Below, in pieces: positions 1 through 7,229 of a DNA stretch of 64,000 bases. The stretch comes from Paenibacillus curdlanolyticus YK9. Lineage in GTDB: Bacteria; Bacillota; Bacilli; Paenibacillales; Paenibacillaceae. The stretch lies in NCBI RefSeq assembly GCF_000179615.1, contig NZ_AEDD01000010.1, positions 101,001 through 165,000 on the forward strand. The letters run 5' to 3'. The notes beneath the pieces were generated by a model that saw only the letters and a program-made list of their open reading frames with translations, did no database searches and had not been told where the DNA came from. The position numbers and the translations under genes are program-made. Numbering within the stretch: the stretch's first letter is position 1; every line of letters starts with the position of its first letter.

Positions 1-429
1 ATTAGGTGGATCCATTAACACTCCCCATCGCTGAGATGACATGGTACCAACGTGAGGAATTTCCTCCCCTTCTCTCACAAAGATAAACCAAATGTCATTC
101 TCTTCGGCCTCGAATCCCTCCTTCTTAGAGAAGTAAAGGCGCAATTCTTCACCTTTTCTTTTCGGATAGACTACTGAAAGCTCTACTTGCTTCGTCATAC
201 CGGTTTCAGTATGAAGAATAAAAGGCCGGTGTGTTGCGTTACTACTATTAGAAGCAACACCGCCTTTCCTTGCAAAGGTATCTGACGGGTATACTGAGTG
301 AATCACGCTTTTTTCATTAGCATCGACTGTGACGCTCTTATCTCCTGTCGCCTCCCGTCTTGTTACAGTGGAATAAGCACCGATTTCAGCTTGGAAATGT
401 TTCCGTAAACTACTTGAAAATATCGGCAT
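1..429 (-). CDS. N-terminal part of a probable restriction endonuclease (truncated by window edge)
   Basis: A minus-strand frame opens with ATG at 429 behind a strong GGAGGT ribosome site and stays open to the window edge (143 codons seen). The protein starts MPIFSSSLRKHF and has a soluble alpha/beta character, with a segment reading DIWFIFVREGEE. I do not recognise a catalytic motif in the visible part. The endonuclease call rests on context: it is divergent from a C5-cytosine DNA methyltransferase with a shared control region, the usual layout of a type II restriction-modification pair. A different methylation-linked protein is possible. Confidence 0.5.
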   Translation of the reverse strand, partial: MPIFSSSLRKHFQAEIGAYSTVTRREATGDKSVTVDANEKSVIHSVYPSDTFARKGGVASNSSNATHRPFILHTETGMTKQVELSVVYPKRKGEELRLYFSKKEGFEAEENDIWFIFVREGEEIPHVGTMSSQRWGVLMDPPN

Positions 430-464
430 TGTATTACCTCCTAAACTGGGTTGTTTCTCGTTTA

Positions 465-570
465 ACTACATGTTACCCGATAAAACACAGGGTGTCAACC
501 CGATTTTTATACGGGTAAATACCCGAACGTCGACAGGGTAAATACCCGAATTTTATCAGGGATTGAATGT
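465..570. repeat. 23-bp phased palindrome array, candidate operator or iteron set
   Basis: GGGT-N4-ACCC palindromes sit at 490-501 (GGGTGTCAACCC), 513-524 and 536-547 (both GGGTAAATACCC), spaced exactly 23 bp. Half-sites continue the phase on both sides: ACCC at 475-478 and GGGA at 559-562. The unit is a direct repeat as well: positions 488-510 and 534-556 share most of their 23 bases, with an ACCCGA core followed by a T/A-rich tail. The array covers the -35 region of the leftward gene, which suits repression or autoregulation of the restriction gene. Iteron-like repeats for the replication protein encoded further right are an alternative. Confidence 0.7.
470..498 (-). promoter_or_regulatory. 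Sigma-A-type promoter for the leftward gene
   Basis: Read on the minus strand, TTGACA (493-498) is followed by a 17-bp gap and TAACAT (470-475), about 40 bp before the ATG at 429. The -35 box lies inside the first full GGGT-N4-ACCC palindrome, so a protein bound there would block RNA polymerase. Confidence 0.65.
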
Positions 571-816
571 TTGGCATAAGTTACTTTTAAAAGCATTGTA
601 ATTATGGTGATACAATGAACGTAAAGTTTTTAGCGTTTGGAAAGTTTACAACGTCTTCTCGTACAGCAGTGTCTATGTACTACTATTAAAAACAAGCCTA
701 CCACCGCTCAAGTAAAATAGGTATAATTCAATAAGAATGTATGTTTGTAGTAAAACGAATCCGTCCTAATCAGGATTTTCCGACAAAATAAAAAACGGAT
801 GGGAAGGAGTCACCAT

Positions 817-2022
817 ATGTATAAAGTATTAGATTTATTCTCGGGATGCGGAGGGTTAGGAGAAGGATTTCTTCAGGCCGGATTTGATATTGCTGCTTCC
901 GTGGAGATAGATGAGAAAGCATGCGCTACTCAAAAATTTAATCACCCCGAAACTCAGGTGCTTCAAGCAGACTTAACTCAGCTTGCCCCTAGGGACCTCT
1001 CTCTTGCGACAGGAATCACTAATTTTGACCTGATAATCGGAGGGCCTCCATGCCAAGGGTTCTCACTGATTGGAACAAGACTCGGGACCGGTAAGGGATT
1101 CGGGGAATTCGGAGAAGATCCACGAAATAAACTCTATAAAGAGTTTGTACGATACGTAAGATACTTCCAACCAAAAATGTTCTTGATGGAAAATGTGCCT
1201 GGCCTTTTTTCAATGCATAAAGGTGCCGTTAGAGAAAATATCGAGCAAGATTTTTCATTCGACGATCCAGAAGGACTTTTTGTAGGTTACCATGTTGTTT
1301 CCGATATAGTTAAAGCTGTCGAGTTTGGTGTACCCCAAAGTCGTGAGCGCGTTATTTTTCTCGGTGTACGAAAAGATCTAAATATCATTCCAGAGCATCC
1401 CAGAGCTGTTTTTAAAGAGGAAGACTTTTTCACTGTTCAAGATGCGATTGGTGACTTGCCAAAGCTCGACATACGTGACGGAGAATTCTCGGTTAAGAAC
1501 ACGCCACGGAATGAAGCCCCCTACTTAAAGCTACTGAATACTAATGCAAAAAGAATTAAAAGGGATACCGGATTTGAAGATGGTTACTTATATAACCATA
1601 CCACGCGCTTTCAAAATGAACGTGACCGAGAGATATTCAGGATATTAGAACCATTTCAGAATTTAAAGACACTTGATCCAGACTTGATACCAATTCGACT
1701 AAGAAATGGTTTTGATGATTTTTACAGAAAATTAGACTACAAAAAGCCTTCCCCAACTATAATTGCTCACTTACACAAGGATGGACTCGCCTTCATTCAT
1801 CCTGATGGCAATCAAGCACGTTCGATCTCTGTTAGAGAGGCTGCTCGACTTCAGAGCTTTCCAGATAATTTTGTTTTTATCGGACCCCAAACCGCTATGT
1901 TTAAACAAATCGGTAATGCCGTCCCCCCACTACTTGCGTATCATCTAGGATTGCACATAAAAAAGACTCTAGATGCCATAAACGAAATTCCGGCAAGAGA
2001 ACCTATAAGTACACGATCATAA
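817..2022 (+). CDS. DNA (cytosine-5-)-methyltransferase
   Basis: A 401-residue C5-cytosine methyltransferase that transfers methyl from S-adenosylmethionine to a cytosine in a specific DNA site. The ordered family motifs are visible: motif I DLFSGCGGLGEGF near residues 6-18, motif IV GGPPCQGFS with catalytic Cys79, ENVPG (motif VI), QSRERV (motif VIII), and RLQSFPDNF with QIGNAVPPLLA (motifs IX-X). The variable region before motif IX should set specificity. ATG at 817 is chosen because GGAAGGAG stands at proper spacing; an earlier in-frame ATG at 799 overlaps that site. It is divergent from a truncated probable endonuclease, so it most likely protects against that enzyme. The recognition site cannot be read from sequence. 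Confidence 0.95.
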   Translation: MYKVLDLFSGCGGLGEGFLQAGFDIAASVEIDEKACATQKFNHPETQVLQADLTQLAPRDLSLATGITNFDLIIGGPPCQGFSLIGTRLGTGKGFGEFGEDPRNKLYKEFVRYVRYFQPKMFLMENVPGLFSMHKGAVRENIEQDFSFDDPEGLFVGYHVVSDIVKAVEFGVPQSRERVIFLGVRKDLNIIPEHPRAVFKEEDFFTVQDAIGDLPKLDIRDGEFSVKNTPRNEAPYLKLLNTNAKRIKRDTGFEDGYLYNHTTRFQNERDREIFRILEPFQNLKTLDPDLIPIRLRNGFDDFYRKLDYKKPSPTIIAHLHKDGLAFIHPDGNQARSISVREAARLQSFPDNFVFIGPQTAMFKQIGNAVPPLLAYHLGLHIKKTLDAINEIPAREPISTRS

Positions 2023-2037
2023 GTCGTGTTGTAGAAG

Positions 2038-2068
2038 AACCAAGACGTATATACGTCTTGGTTCTTTT
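2038..2068 (+). terminator. Perfect 26-bp palindrome after the methyltransferase
   Basis: AACCAAGACGTAT at 2038-2050 is followed at once by its exact reverse complement to 2063, then a T-rich stretch. It probably works as a terminator. Its perfect symmetry and its position 34 bp before the next start would also suit a protein-binding site. Confidence 0.6.
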
Positions 2069-2096
2069 CATTATTTTCTACTGTAGGAGGATTAAA

Positions 2097-2318
2097 ATGT
2101 CCATTATTACAGAATCAATATGCTCTATAGAAGAGTTAGCAAAAGGTCGAGGTTTTATTCATATCAAGTGCACTTTTTATAACTGGGTAACCTACCCTGG
2201 GTTCTTGATTGACCACTACAATCTCACTGCAGATCAATACACTTTTAGCGGTTCTTATTTCAGCATTATAAATCAATTAGCGAACATTCCAGTAGTAGGT
2301 AAAAGGAGAAATAAATGA
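2097..2318 (+). CDS. Small protein of unknown function (73 aa)
   Basis: ATG at 2097 follows TAGGAGG at good spacing. The 73-residue product begins MSIITESICSIEEL and ends in a basic tail (GKRRNK). It is rich in aromatic residues in the middle (FYNW, YPGF, YTF). No membrane segment, helix-turn-helix or family motif is recognised. The next gene begins one base after its stop, so the two are probably co-translated, and with the 341-aa gene they form a short operon behind the methyltransferase. Function is unknown; an accessory or antitoxin-like role is only a guess. Confidence 0.6.
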   Translation: MSIITESICSIEELAKGRGFIHIKCTFYNWVTYPGFLIDHYNLTADQYTFSGSYFSIINQLANIPVVGKRRNK

Positions 2319-2319
2319 T

Positions 2320-2760
2320 ATGAACTTCCTTGAAAACCGTGTTCTTCCCCTCTTACATGAACAGTTTTCTCATAATGGTCTTGAGGAGTCTTATCAACAG
2401 AATGTTTGGGTCATGGCTGCTTCCGTCGCACCATATTTACTTTCACCTTATCCACATGACGTATCAAATAGAAGTCCAATACCAACACATACACTACGTG
2501 TTGTTCTAAGAACAACAGACGAGTTTGGCACCAATCCTTATGTCGATGGCACAGAAATCTACTTAAATGTAGATGAAGAAACAAATACAGCTGGATTAGT
2601 GTGGGTGGATCTTTGGGAAGAAGGGTCACCCATTTTTCATGGTGGGACTATAGTTGATGCACTCAAGTGGGTGCGTGGACTAAACGAACCGTTTTACATT
2701 CAGTTGGAGGATCCATTCATAACACCCGTGCAGCACTTCTTCATCGACAATAATGATTAG
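2320..2760 (+). CDS. Hypothetical protein (146 aa)
   Basis: ATG at 2320 follows AAGGAG and overlaps the end of the preceding small gene, with a one-base gap. The 146-residue product is acidic, soluble and has no recognised motif. An N-terminal helical part (residues 1-45) is followed by an alternating pattern typical of beta strands (TLRVVLRTTDEF, GTEIYLNVDEE). It is not recognised as any known family. Tight spacing links it to the upstream gene, and 95 bp separate it from the next gene on the same strand. Confidence 0.65.
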   Translation: MNFLENRVLPLLHEQFSHNGLEESYQQNVWVMAASVAPYLLSPYPHDVSNRSPIPTHTLRVVLRTTDEFGTNPYVDGTEIYLNVDEETNTAGLVWVDLWEEGSPIFHGGTIVDALKWVRGLNEPFYIQLEDPFITPVQHFFIDNND

Positions 2761-2855
2761 GGTAAGAACGTGCTATTAACACAATTATCGCCATTAGAGT
2801 TTCTTAACGTCGATTATAAAGGCGTAAGATTACTTATATTTTGGAGGCAACAACA

Positions 2856-3881
2856 ATGTCCCTAACACTTAACGAGAAAGATAAACGCTCATTAGCTGCA
2901 CTGATTCAAGCGCGTATGGAAGAGCATATTTCAAGATTTCCTTTTGCAAGATACCCAATAGAACCTGTTGAAGAGTGGAAACGAATTTTCTATGATCCCA
3001 TATCCATAACACCAACAACGCTCAAACAATCCCTTAGCTGGCACTTTGGCAGCTGGCAGCGTAAAGACCTAGCTTTAGCACACCGAAAGGTTATCTCCAC
3101 TATAGTCGTCAATTGGAGTGAGTATATCAAGAACCCCTACTCCCTCACCGATTCGCTTCAATTTTGGCAACAAAAGCTCCCCAACTGGAAGACTGGCTTT
3201 AATGCAGTCGCCTTTTTGCTCCACCTCACTAGACCCGATAGCATAGAGCTTGTCGATCACCATCGCCTGCAAGCCATGACAGAACTCTTGAAAGAGATCA
3301 AACACAAAGAAGCGGAGCAGACGTTTTCGCTCACCCTGACAGACCTCGAATGCTACTCCAGCTTCTTCAGAGCTGTCATGCCCAAGTTACCATTTGGGCT
3401 GAGGAACCGTATCCTGCTAGATCGCTTCCTAAAGGCATATGGGAACCGCTGTGCATACAAAAATACCCACGCCGACTATAGAACCATCGAACCTGAGATC
3501 ACAACTTTTTCATGGAACAGTTTCTCCGCGAAACATTTCGATCTAACAAAAATCACACTACGATCAAATGCCGACATCCTATTCGCTTGCCTCCTCCTAT
3601 CATTAGACAGTCATCCAAACACCCTCGACGGACTTACCATTGGTCAAATAATTGAGCGTCTTCCACTCGGTACAGCTAACATCTGCAATCCCGCGAGTTT
3701 TAACTACGCAATGATCGCTTTATTCGGCAATCAAAAAGGCCGAGACTACATTCATTTTGAAAATTCCACTTTAACAGAAGCCTTCACCAAGCAGGCCAAC
3801 CAATCCACTCGAAATATGCGCTTTTACATCCATCATTCTTCCGAAAGAGCCATTCTAAATCCGAAATATCTCCGCATATAG
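2856..3881 (+). CDS. Hypothetical protein (341 aa)
   Basis: ATG at 2856 is preferred over an in-frame TTG at 2841 because the ribosome site TTGGAGG (2842-2848) lies between them. The product is 341 residues, largely helical and soluble. Residues around 125-150 (FNAVAFLLHLTRPD, then ELVDHHRLQAM) faintly recall helix-hairpin-helix DNA glycosylase-type folds, where a fixed Asp/His pair follows a leucine-rich helix; I would not call it on that. The C-terminal half has YGNRCAYKN and LTIGQIIERLPLG. It belongs to the unknown cargo behind the methyltransferase. DNA binding or defence is inference from context only. Confidence 0.65.
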   Translation: MSLTLNEKDKRSLAALIQARMEEHISRFPFARYPIEPVEEWKRIFYDPISITPTTLKQSLSWHFGSWQRKDLALAHRKVISTIVVNWSEYIKNPYSLTDSLQFWQQKLPNWKTGFNAVAFLLHLTRPDSIELVDHHRLQAMTELLKEIKHKEAEQTFSLTLTDLECYSSFFRAVMPKLPFGLRNRILLDRFLKAYGNRCAYKNTHADYRTIEPEITTFSWNSFSAKHFDLTKITLRSNADILFACLLLSLDSHPNTLDGLTIGQIIERLPLGTANICNPASFNYAMIALFGNQKGRDYIHFENSTLTEAFTKQANQSTRNMRFYIHHSSERAILNPKYLRI

Positions 3882-4148
3882 ACGATGCGCCACTCGTCCA
3901 TAGATAACAAGCAATCGCCATCAACTTTTAATAATTGGTAACAAACTATATAGTAGGAGGTCCCTCTTGGATAACGATCTAAATGGCACTTCGCATAGAG
4001 CAACAAAGGCTTGTACAGCCCCAAAAAAAATGTTCCAGCGCCATTTTGACCAAAACAGAAAGCCGGAAGCGCACCACCCCAGAGGGCCCCCTCGATCGTC
4101 TTGAGATCGTAACAAACCAAAACGAAGCATATAAAAGGAGAATATTCT

Positions 4149-4436
4149 ATGTTTGAATCCATTTTCGAACTCATTGTTATTCTGATCTTAGCTATTGTCA
4201 CCTTTCGAACTATTAACCGTCTATTCAAAATAACGTATTTCGGATTCAAGGCGCTCTTCGTCATGTTTGTGATATGCTGCCTCATCGCCGGTCTCATTGT
4301 GGACTACGCATTTTCATTTATTGCGGCTCACTACATTTGGACCTTTGTGATTGTTATTGTAGTCTTTATCTTATTTGGCCTGGCCAAATCTAAGTCTCGA
4401 ACTATTAGTGAGACCCAAGAATCCGAAAAGATTTAA
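4149..4436 (+). CDS. Small membrane protein (95 aa)
   Basis: ATG at 4149 follows AAAGGAG. The 95-residue product has three hydrophobic segments: about residues 3-20 (FELIVILILAIVTF), 32-55 (FVMFVICCLIAGLIVDYAF) and 60-78 (IWTFVIVIVVFILFGLA). It ends in a hydrophilic tail (SRTISETQESEKI). No family is recognised. It is followed by a clear terminator and sits alone between two spacers of about 270 bp, so it is probably expressed on its own. Confidence 0.65.
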   Translation: MFESIFELIVILILAIVTFRTINRLFKITYFGFKALFVMFVICCLIAGLIVDYAFSFIAAHYIWTFVIVIVVFILFGLAKSKSRTISETQESEKI

Positions 4437-4471
4437 AAGAACATAATATGAGCAAGGTAATGATTAGAGAA

Positions 4472-4503
4472 AGAATGGTTGAATCTGCAACCATTCTTTT
4501 TTT
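4472..4503 (+). terminator. Intrinsic terminator
   Basis: AGAATGGTTG (4472-4481) pairs with CAACCATTCT (4488-4497) around a 6-base loop and is followed by seven T. It ends transcription of the small membrane protein gene. Confidence 0.85.
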
Positions 4504-4566
4504 ATAAAACAGGTCCGTAGGGCAAAAAACAATCAAAAAAGAAATAATATATTATTCGTTAGAACG

Positions 4567-4585
4567 ACGCCGAGACGCTCGGCGT
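4567..4585. promoter_or_regulatory. Short inverted repeat upstream of the regulator gene
   Basis: ACGCCGAG (4567-4574) and CTCGGCGT (4578-4585) flank three bases. No T-run follows, so a protein site or structured leader is more likely than a terminator. Confidence 0.4.
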
Positions 4586-4659
4586 GCGGCACGTAACTGG
4601 AACATAGAAGAAAAACGCCTTATCTACAGACTCAGATTTCATATGCGCAAAAACATTCT

Positions 4660-4693
4660 TATAATAAAGTCGACATCGACGTCGATGTCGACT
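4660..4693 (+). promoter_or_regulatory. -10 box with perfect 26-bp GTCGAC palindrome, probable RHH operator
   Basis: TATAAT at 4660-4665 is followed directly by a perfect 26-bp palindrome at 4668-4693 whose core is four hexamers: GTCGAC, ATCGAC, GTCGAT, GTCGAC. A 6-bp periodic, symmetric array at the transcription start fits cooperative binding of ribbon-helix-helix dimers, and the next gene encodes such a protein 23 bp downstream. Autorepression is the simplest reading. Confidence 0.65.
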
Positions 4694-4715
4694 TCTAACA
4701 CAGGGGGTTGATAGA

Positions 4716-5081
4716 ATGGATTTTTATGGGCATGAAATAAAAAGAAAGCGTAGTATCGACTTGGGAGGTACAAGAAACGAATCCTCGTTCGGCTTAAACT
4801 GGGAGTCTGAAAGCAAGGAGAATGATCTCAAAACCGGTCTAAATATCTCCCCGCAAACGTCCGAATGTCCAACAACAGAACTTGATGGTCAGAAAATAAA
4901 CGAAGAGCAGATTACCCGTTCCCCTCATTTCGGGAACGGGTATCAGAAAGTTACAGTCTATCTGCCTGTCCAACTTTTCGAGGTACTGAAGAAAGAGAAA
5001 CAAATGAGAAGAATTCGAAGCTTTAGTGAAGCAATCACTCATGCTCTTTCTGGACAGTTCTCTGAACATAATAAGACGTGA
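4716..5081 (+). CDS. Ribbon-helix-helix DNA-binding protein (121 aa)
   Basis: ATG at 4716 follows CAGGGGG. The 121-residue protein has a polar, probably disordered N-terminal 75 residues. Its C-terminal part matches a ribbon-helix-helix fold: beta strand YQKVTVYLPVQLF, then two helices covering EVLKKEKQMRRIRSFSEA and ITHALSGQF. This resembles CopG/ParG/Arc-type regulators of plasmids and phages, which bind tandem short operators as dimers. The 26-bp GTCGAC palindrome just upstream is the likely target. Possible roles are copy control, partition or repression of the element; no ParA-like ATPase is next to it. Confidence 0.7.
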   Translation: MDFYGHEIKRKRSIDLGGTRNESSFGLNWESESKENDLKTGLNISPQTSECPTTELDGQKINEEQITRSPHFGNGYQKVTVYLPVQLFEVLKKEKQMRRIRSFSEAITHALSGQFSEHNKT

Positions 5082-5208
5082 ACTAGCCGTACAGATTACT
5101 TGTTAAGAAGTCCATGCTGGCGAGATATTCGGTTTCAGCGATGTTAAAATTATTGGTCTTTATTACCCTATTCCGAAAAGCACTGAGGTTTACTCCATGC
5201 CTTAATAA

Positions 5209-5251
5209 TCCGACAATATATATATACCTTAAACTCAACTATATCGTCGGA
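5209..5251 (+). promoter_or_regulatory. Inverted repeat overlapping the ribosome-binding site
   Basis: TCCGACAATATA (5209-5220) pairs with TATATCGTCGGA (5240-5251) with one mismatch. The right arm runs into the GGAGG that serves the ATG at 5258. In RNA this stem would cover part of the Shine-Dalgarno sequence; in DNA it could be an operator. Confidence 0.5.
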
Positions 5252-5257
5252 GGAAAT

Positions 5258-5941
5258 ATGCAAGAGAAACCGTACAATAGATCAACTCATTATAGCAATA
5301 ATAATGCTAGGAGCCAGGCTAAGGAAAAGAACAGAGAAGGGAACAACGGGAGGATTAACGAGAAAAGCCATTACTCGTTGAAATCTTTAGCAAATGAAAT
5401 ATATCCAATCCTAAGCGAAGACCGTGCTTATCGCAAAACCCTTCAAAATTTCAAATCGGCATGCAAACTCATGGGTAAAGATCCTTCGGACTATAAATCC
5501 GGTCGAGATTATGAAATCCCTAAAGAGCAAAAAACTGTTTTTATCTTGTTCATAAGACATGTTACCATCTATGAATCAGGACTGTCCTTTACAGTGCAAG
5601 ACTATGAGACCATGTCTTCTTTTGCCAGAGACTTAATAGATATGAAAGACAATTTCGAGAGAACAATAAAGAACCTTCAAGAAGAGATTAACTTTGAAGA
5701 TATATCCAGTTTCAGTGAAGTTTACTACACTGATTCTGATATTCGTCTCCTAATCCTTCACGAAAAGAAACTACAGCTCCTCGAGAAAATTCAGAAAGAA
5801 TTTGATTACATCTTAAAACATGTACCCCATGACCGGGTCACAATATATACTGATTATTTCACTGAAAATGTTTCCCAAGCAGTAAATAACGCAGGCAAAC
5901 ATATTCGTATAATGACAAATGAGAAGTGGTCGGAACAATAA
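5258..5941 (+). CDS. Hypothetical protein (227 aa)
   Basis: ATG at 5258 is chosen for its CGGAGGA ribosome site; the frame extends upstream to 5114 without one. The first 45 residues are Asn-, Lys- and Arg-rich and look disordered (NNNARSQAKEK). Residues 48-227 look helical, with a coiled-coil-like stretch (FERTIKNLQEEI, LILHEKKLQLLEKIQKEF). There are no membrane segments and no recognised family. It is followed by a strong terminator. Its place between the regulator and replication genes is consistent with an element maintenance or replication accessory role, but this is not shown. Confidence 0.6.
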   Translation: MQEKPYNRSTHYSNNNARSQAKEKNREGNNGRINEKSHYSLKSLANEIYPILSEDRAYRKTLQNFKSACKLMGKDPSDYKSGRDYEIPKEQKTVFILFIRHVTIYESGLSFTVQDYETMSSFARDLIDMKDNFERTIKNLQEEINFEDISSFSEVYYTDSDIRLLILHEKKLQLLEKIQKEFDYILKHVPHDRVTIYTDYFTENVSQAVNNAGKHIRIMTNEKWSEQ

Positions 5942-5955
5942 AGCACCCCGCACGA

Positions 5956-5979
5956 GGCAGCCGTAAGGCTGCTTTTTTT
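5956..5979 (+). terminator. Intrinsic terminator
   Basis: GCAGCC, a four-base loop and GGCTGC are followed by seven T. It closes the 227-aa gene. Confidence 0.85.
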
Positions 5980-6075
5980 CTTTCCCTATTAGAAACATAC
6001 GTTCGTGTGCAAAATACGATGATAACGAGGTAAGTGTACATTTTTTTCGACCTCAATCATCCCTATGATAAACGT

Positions 6076-6115
6076 ACAGATTCTAAAGCAACTGTAAATA
6101 CAACATAGAATCTGT
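6076..6115. promoter_or_regulatory. Inverted repeat upstream of the 321-aa gene
   Basis: ACAGATTCTA (6076-6085) is repeated as its exact complement TAGAATCTGT (6106-6115) around 20 bases. No T-run follows. It lies 70 bp before the start at 6186 and is a candidate operator or leader hairpin. Confidence 0.4.
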
Positions 6116-6185
6116 GCTCTTTGCTGGGAGTTAAAGCTTCGATAAAGTCATCGGGGCAAGAAAAAAAATAACTGGAGGAATGAAA

Positions 6186-7151
6186 ATGCAATCAGAAATT
6201 CGTACACAATCTATCCATCTTTTAAAAGATGGGCATGCCCGCAGTCGTGTAACTGACTTATTTGCTCAGTGGGATGCCTTTAATCAAGCTAGTTTTTTGG
6301 ACAACATTTACTTCGAAGTCTTCGGCGTCGACCGGACTCCCTTCTCTTCTGTCGTTAATGAAATAGAACGGCGCTACTTAATTGATCATACGGGAGAGCG
6401 GCTAGCACATGCCTTCGGACACCAACATGCCGACATTTACCCCCTATTTAATGAAAACAAACTTGTTGTACTTTGGTTTCCACCGTATCCAATCTGCCTG
6501 AACCAGCTGACACCAGGTGAGAAAAGAAAGCTAGAAAAAGCCGTTACTGAACTGCTCCAAAGTATGAGACTAATCGTTCATGATATTAGCTTCTCGGAAG
6601 TGACTGACGGGAGTGGATACGAAGAATTTTTCTACGATCGCTATTACGTACCCAAGCAATTTAATGAAATGCTTGGGCTACAGCAGAAGATTGCGTTCGA
6701 AAATGCACCCGTAGAAAATGACTCAGAGTCTACTCCCATTCCCGATTTTCTTCAAGATCACACGCTTGAAGACCTCGAGAACGCAGTCCAATGCCAGCTA
6801 CAACCACCTTATCAATTCAAAGTTAGTGGCTTTTGTGAAGATCTCATGATTTCTGCACGCAAATCAGAGTATTTTATGCCTCACTTTAAGGTCTACTTGG
6901 ATCTCGACGAGGCCACGACGCTCCATAAAATCGTTAAACTCGTTGAGCCTAAGTTTACGATCGTTGAGGCAAATGAAGTTAACGGAAAAGCGTGTATTGA
7001 ATGCATTGCCCATGAAGGGCCTTTCGCAGAGACCATTGGGGATATTATCACCAATATCCACAATATACTTGGCCCACATCTGCTGAATGCATTTTATACA
7101 CTAGGCTTTAACAACTTTCAGCTCCACTTTTCTCTTCATGTTTTGCACTAA
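6186..7151 (+). CDS. Hypothetical protein (321 aa)
   Basis: Two in-frame ATGs lie at 6180 and 6186; GGAGG at 6174-6178 is properly spaced only for 6186. The 321-residue product is acidic and soluble. A mixed N-terminal domain contains WFPPYPICLNQLTPGEKRK near residue 95. A short linker near residues 180-190 (ESTPIPDF) leads to a second domain with two similar halves of the type YQFKVSGFCEDL and PKFTIVEANEVNG. No catalytic motif or family is recognised. It lies 78 bp before the primase-helicase gene on the same strand, so a replication-linked function is plausible but unproven. Confidence 0.6.
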   Translation: MQSEIRTQSIHLLKDGHARSRVTDLFAQWDAFNQASFLDNIYFEVFGVDRTPFSSVVNEIERRYLIDHTGERLAHAFGHQHADIYPLFNENKLVVLWFPPYPICLNQLTPGEKRKLEKAVTELLQSMRLIVHDISFSEVTDGSGYEEFFYDRYYVPKQFNEMLGLQQKIAFENAPVENDSESTPIPDFLQDHTLEDLENAVQCQLQPPYQFKVSGFCEDLMISARKSEYFMPHFKVYLDLDEATTLHKIVKLVEPKFTIVEANEVNGKACIECIAHEGPFAETIGDIITNIHNILGPHLLNAFYTLGFNNFQLHFSLHVLH

Positions 7152-7167
7152 TCGAACCTTACTTTAC

Positions 7168-7196
7168 CGGGAAAACGTAAATATCACGTTTTCCCG
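7168..7196. promoter_or_regulatory. Perfect inverted repeat upstream of the primase-helicase gene
   Basis: CGGGAAAACGT (7168-7178) and its exact complement ACGTTTTCCCG (7186-7196) flank seven bases. The missing T-run argues against a terminator. It may be an operator for the replication gene starting at 7230. Confidence 0.45.
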
Positions 7197-7229
7197 TAGC
7201 ACAAACGGTAAATAGGAGGAATCATCGAA

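Noticed and set aside
5114..5257. Upstream extension of the 227-aa gene
   Set aside because: No ribosome site precedes 5114, while ATG 5258 has a strong one. The extension also runs through the inverted repeat at 5209-5251.
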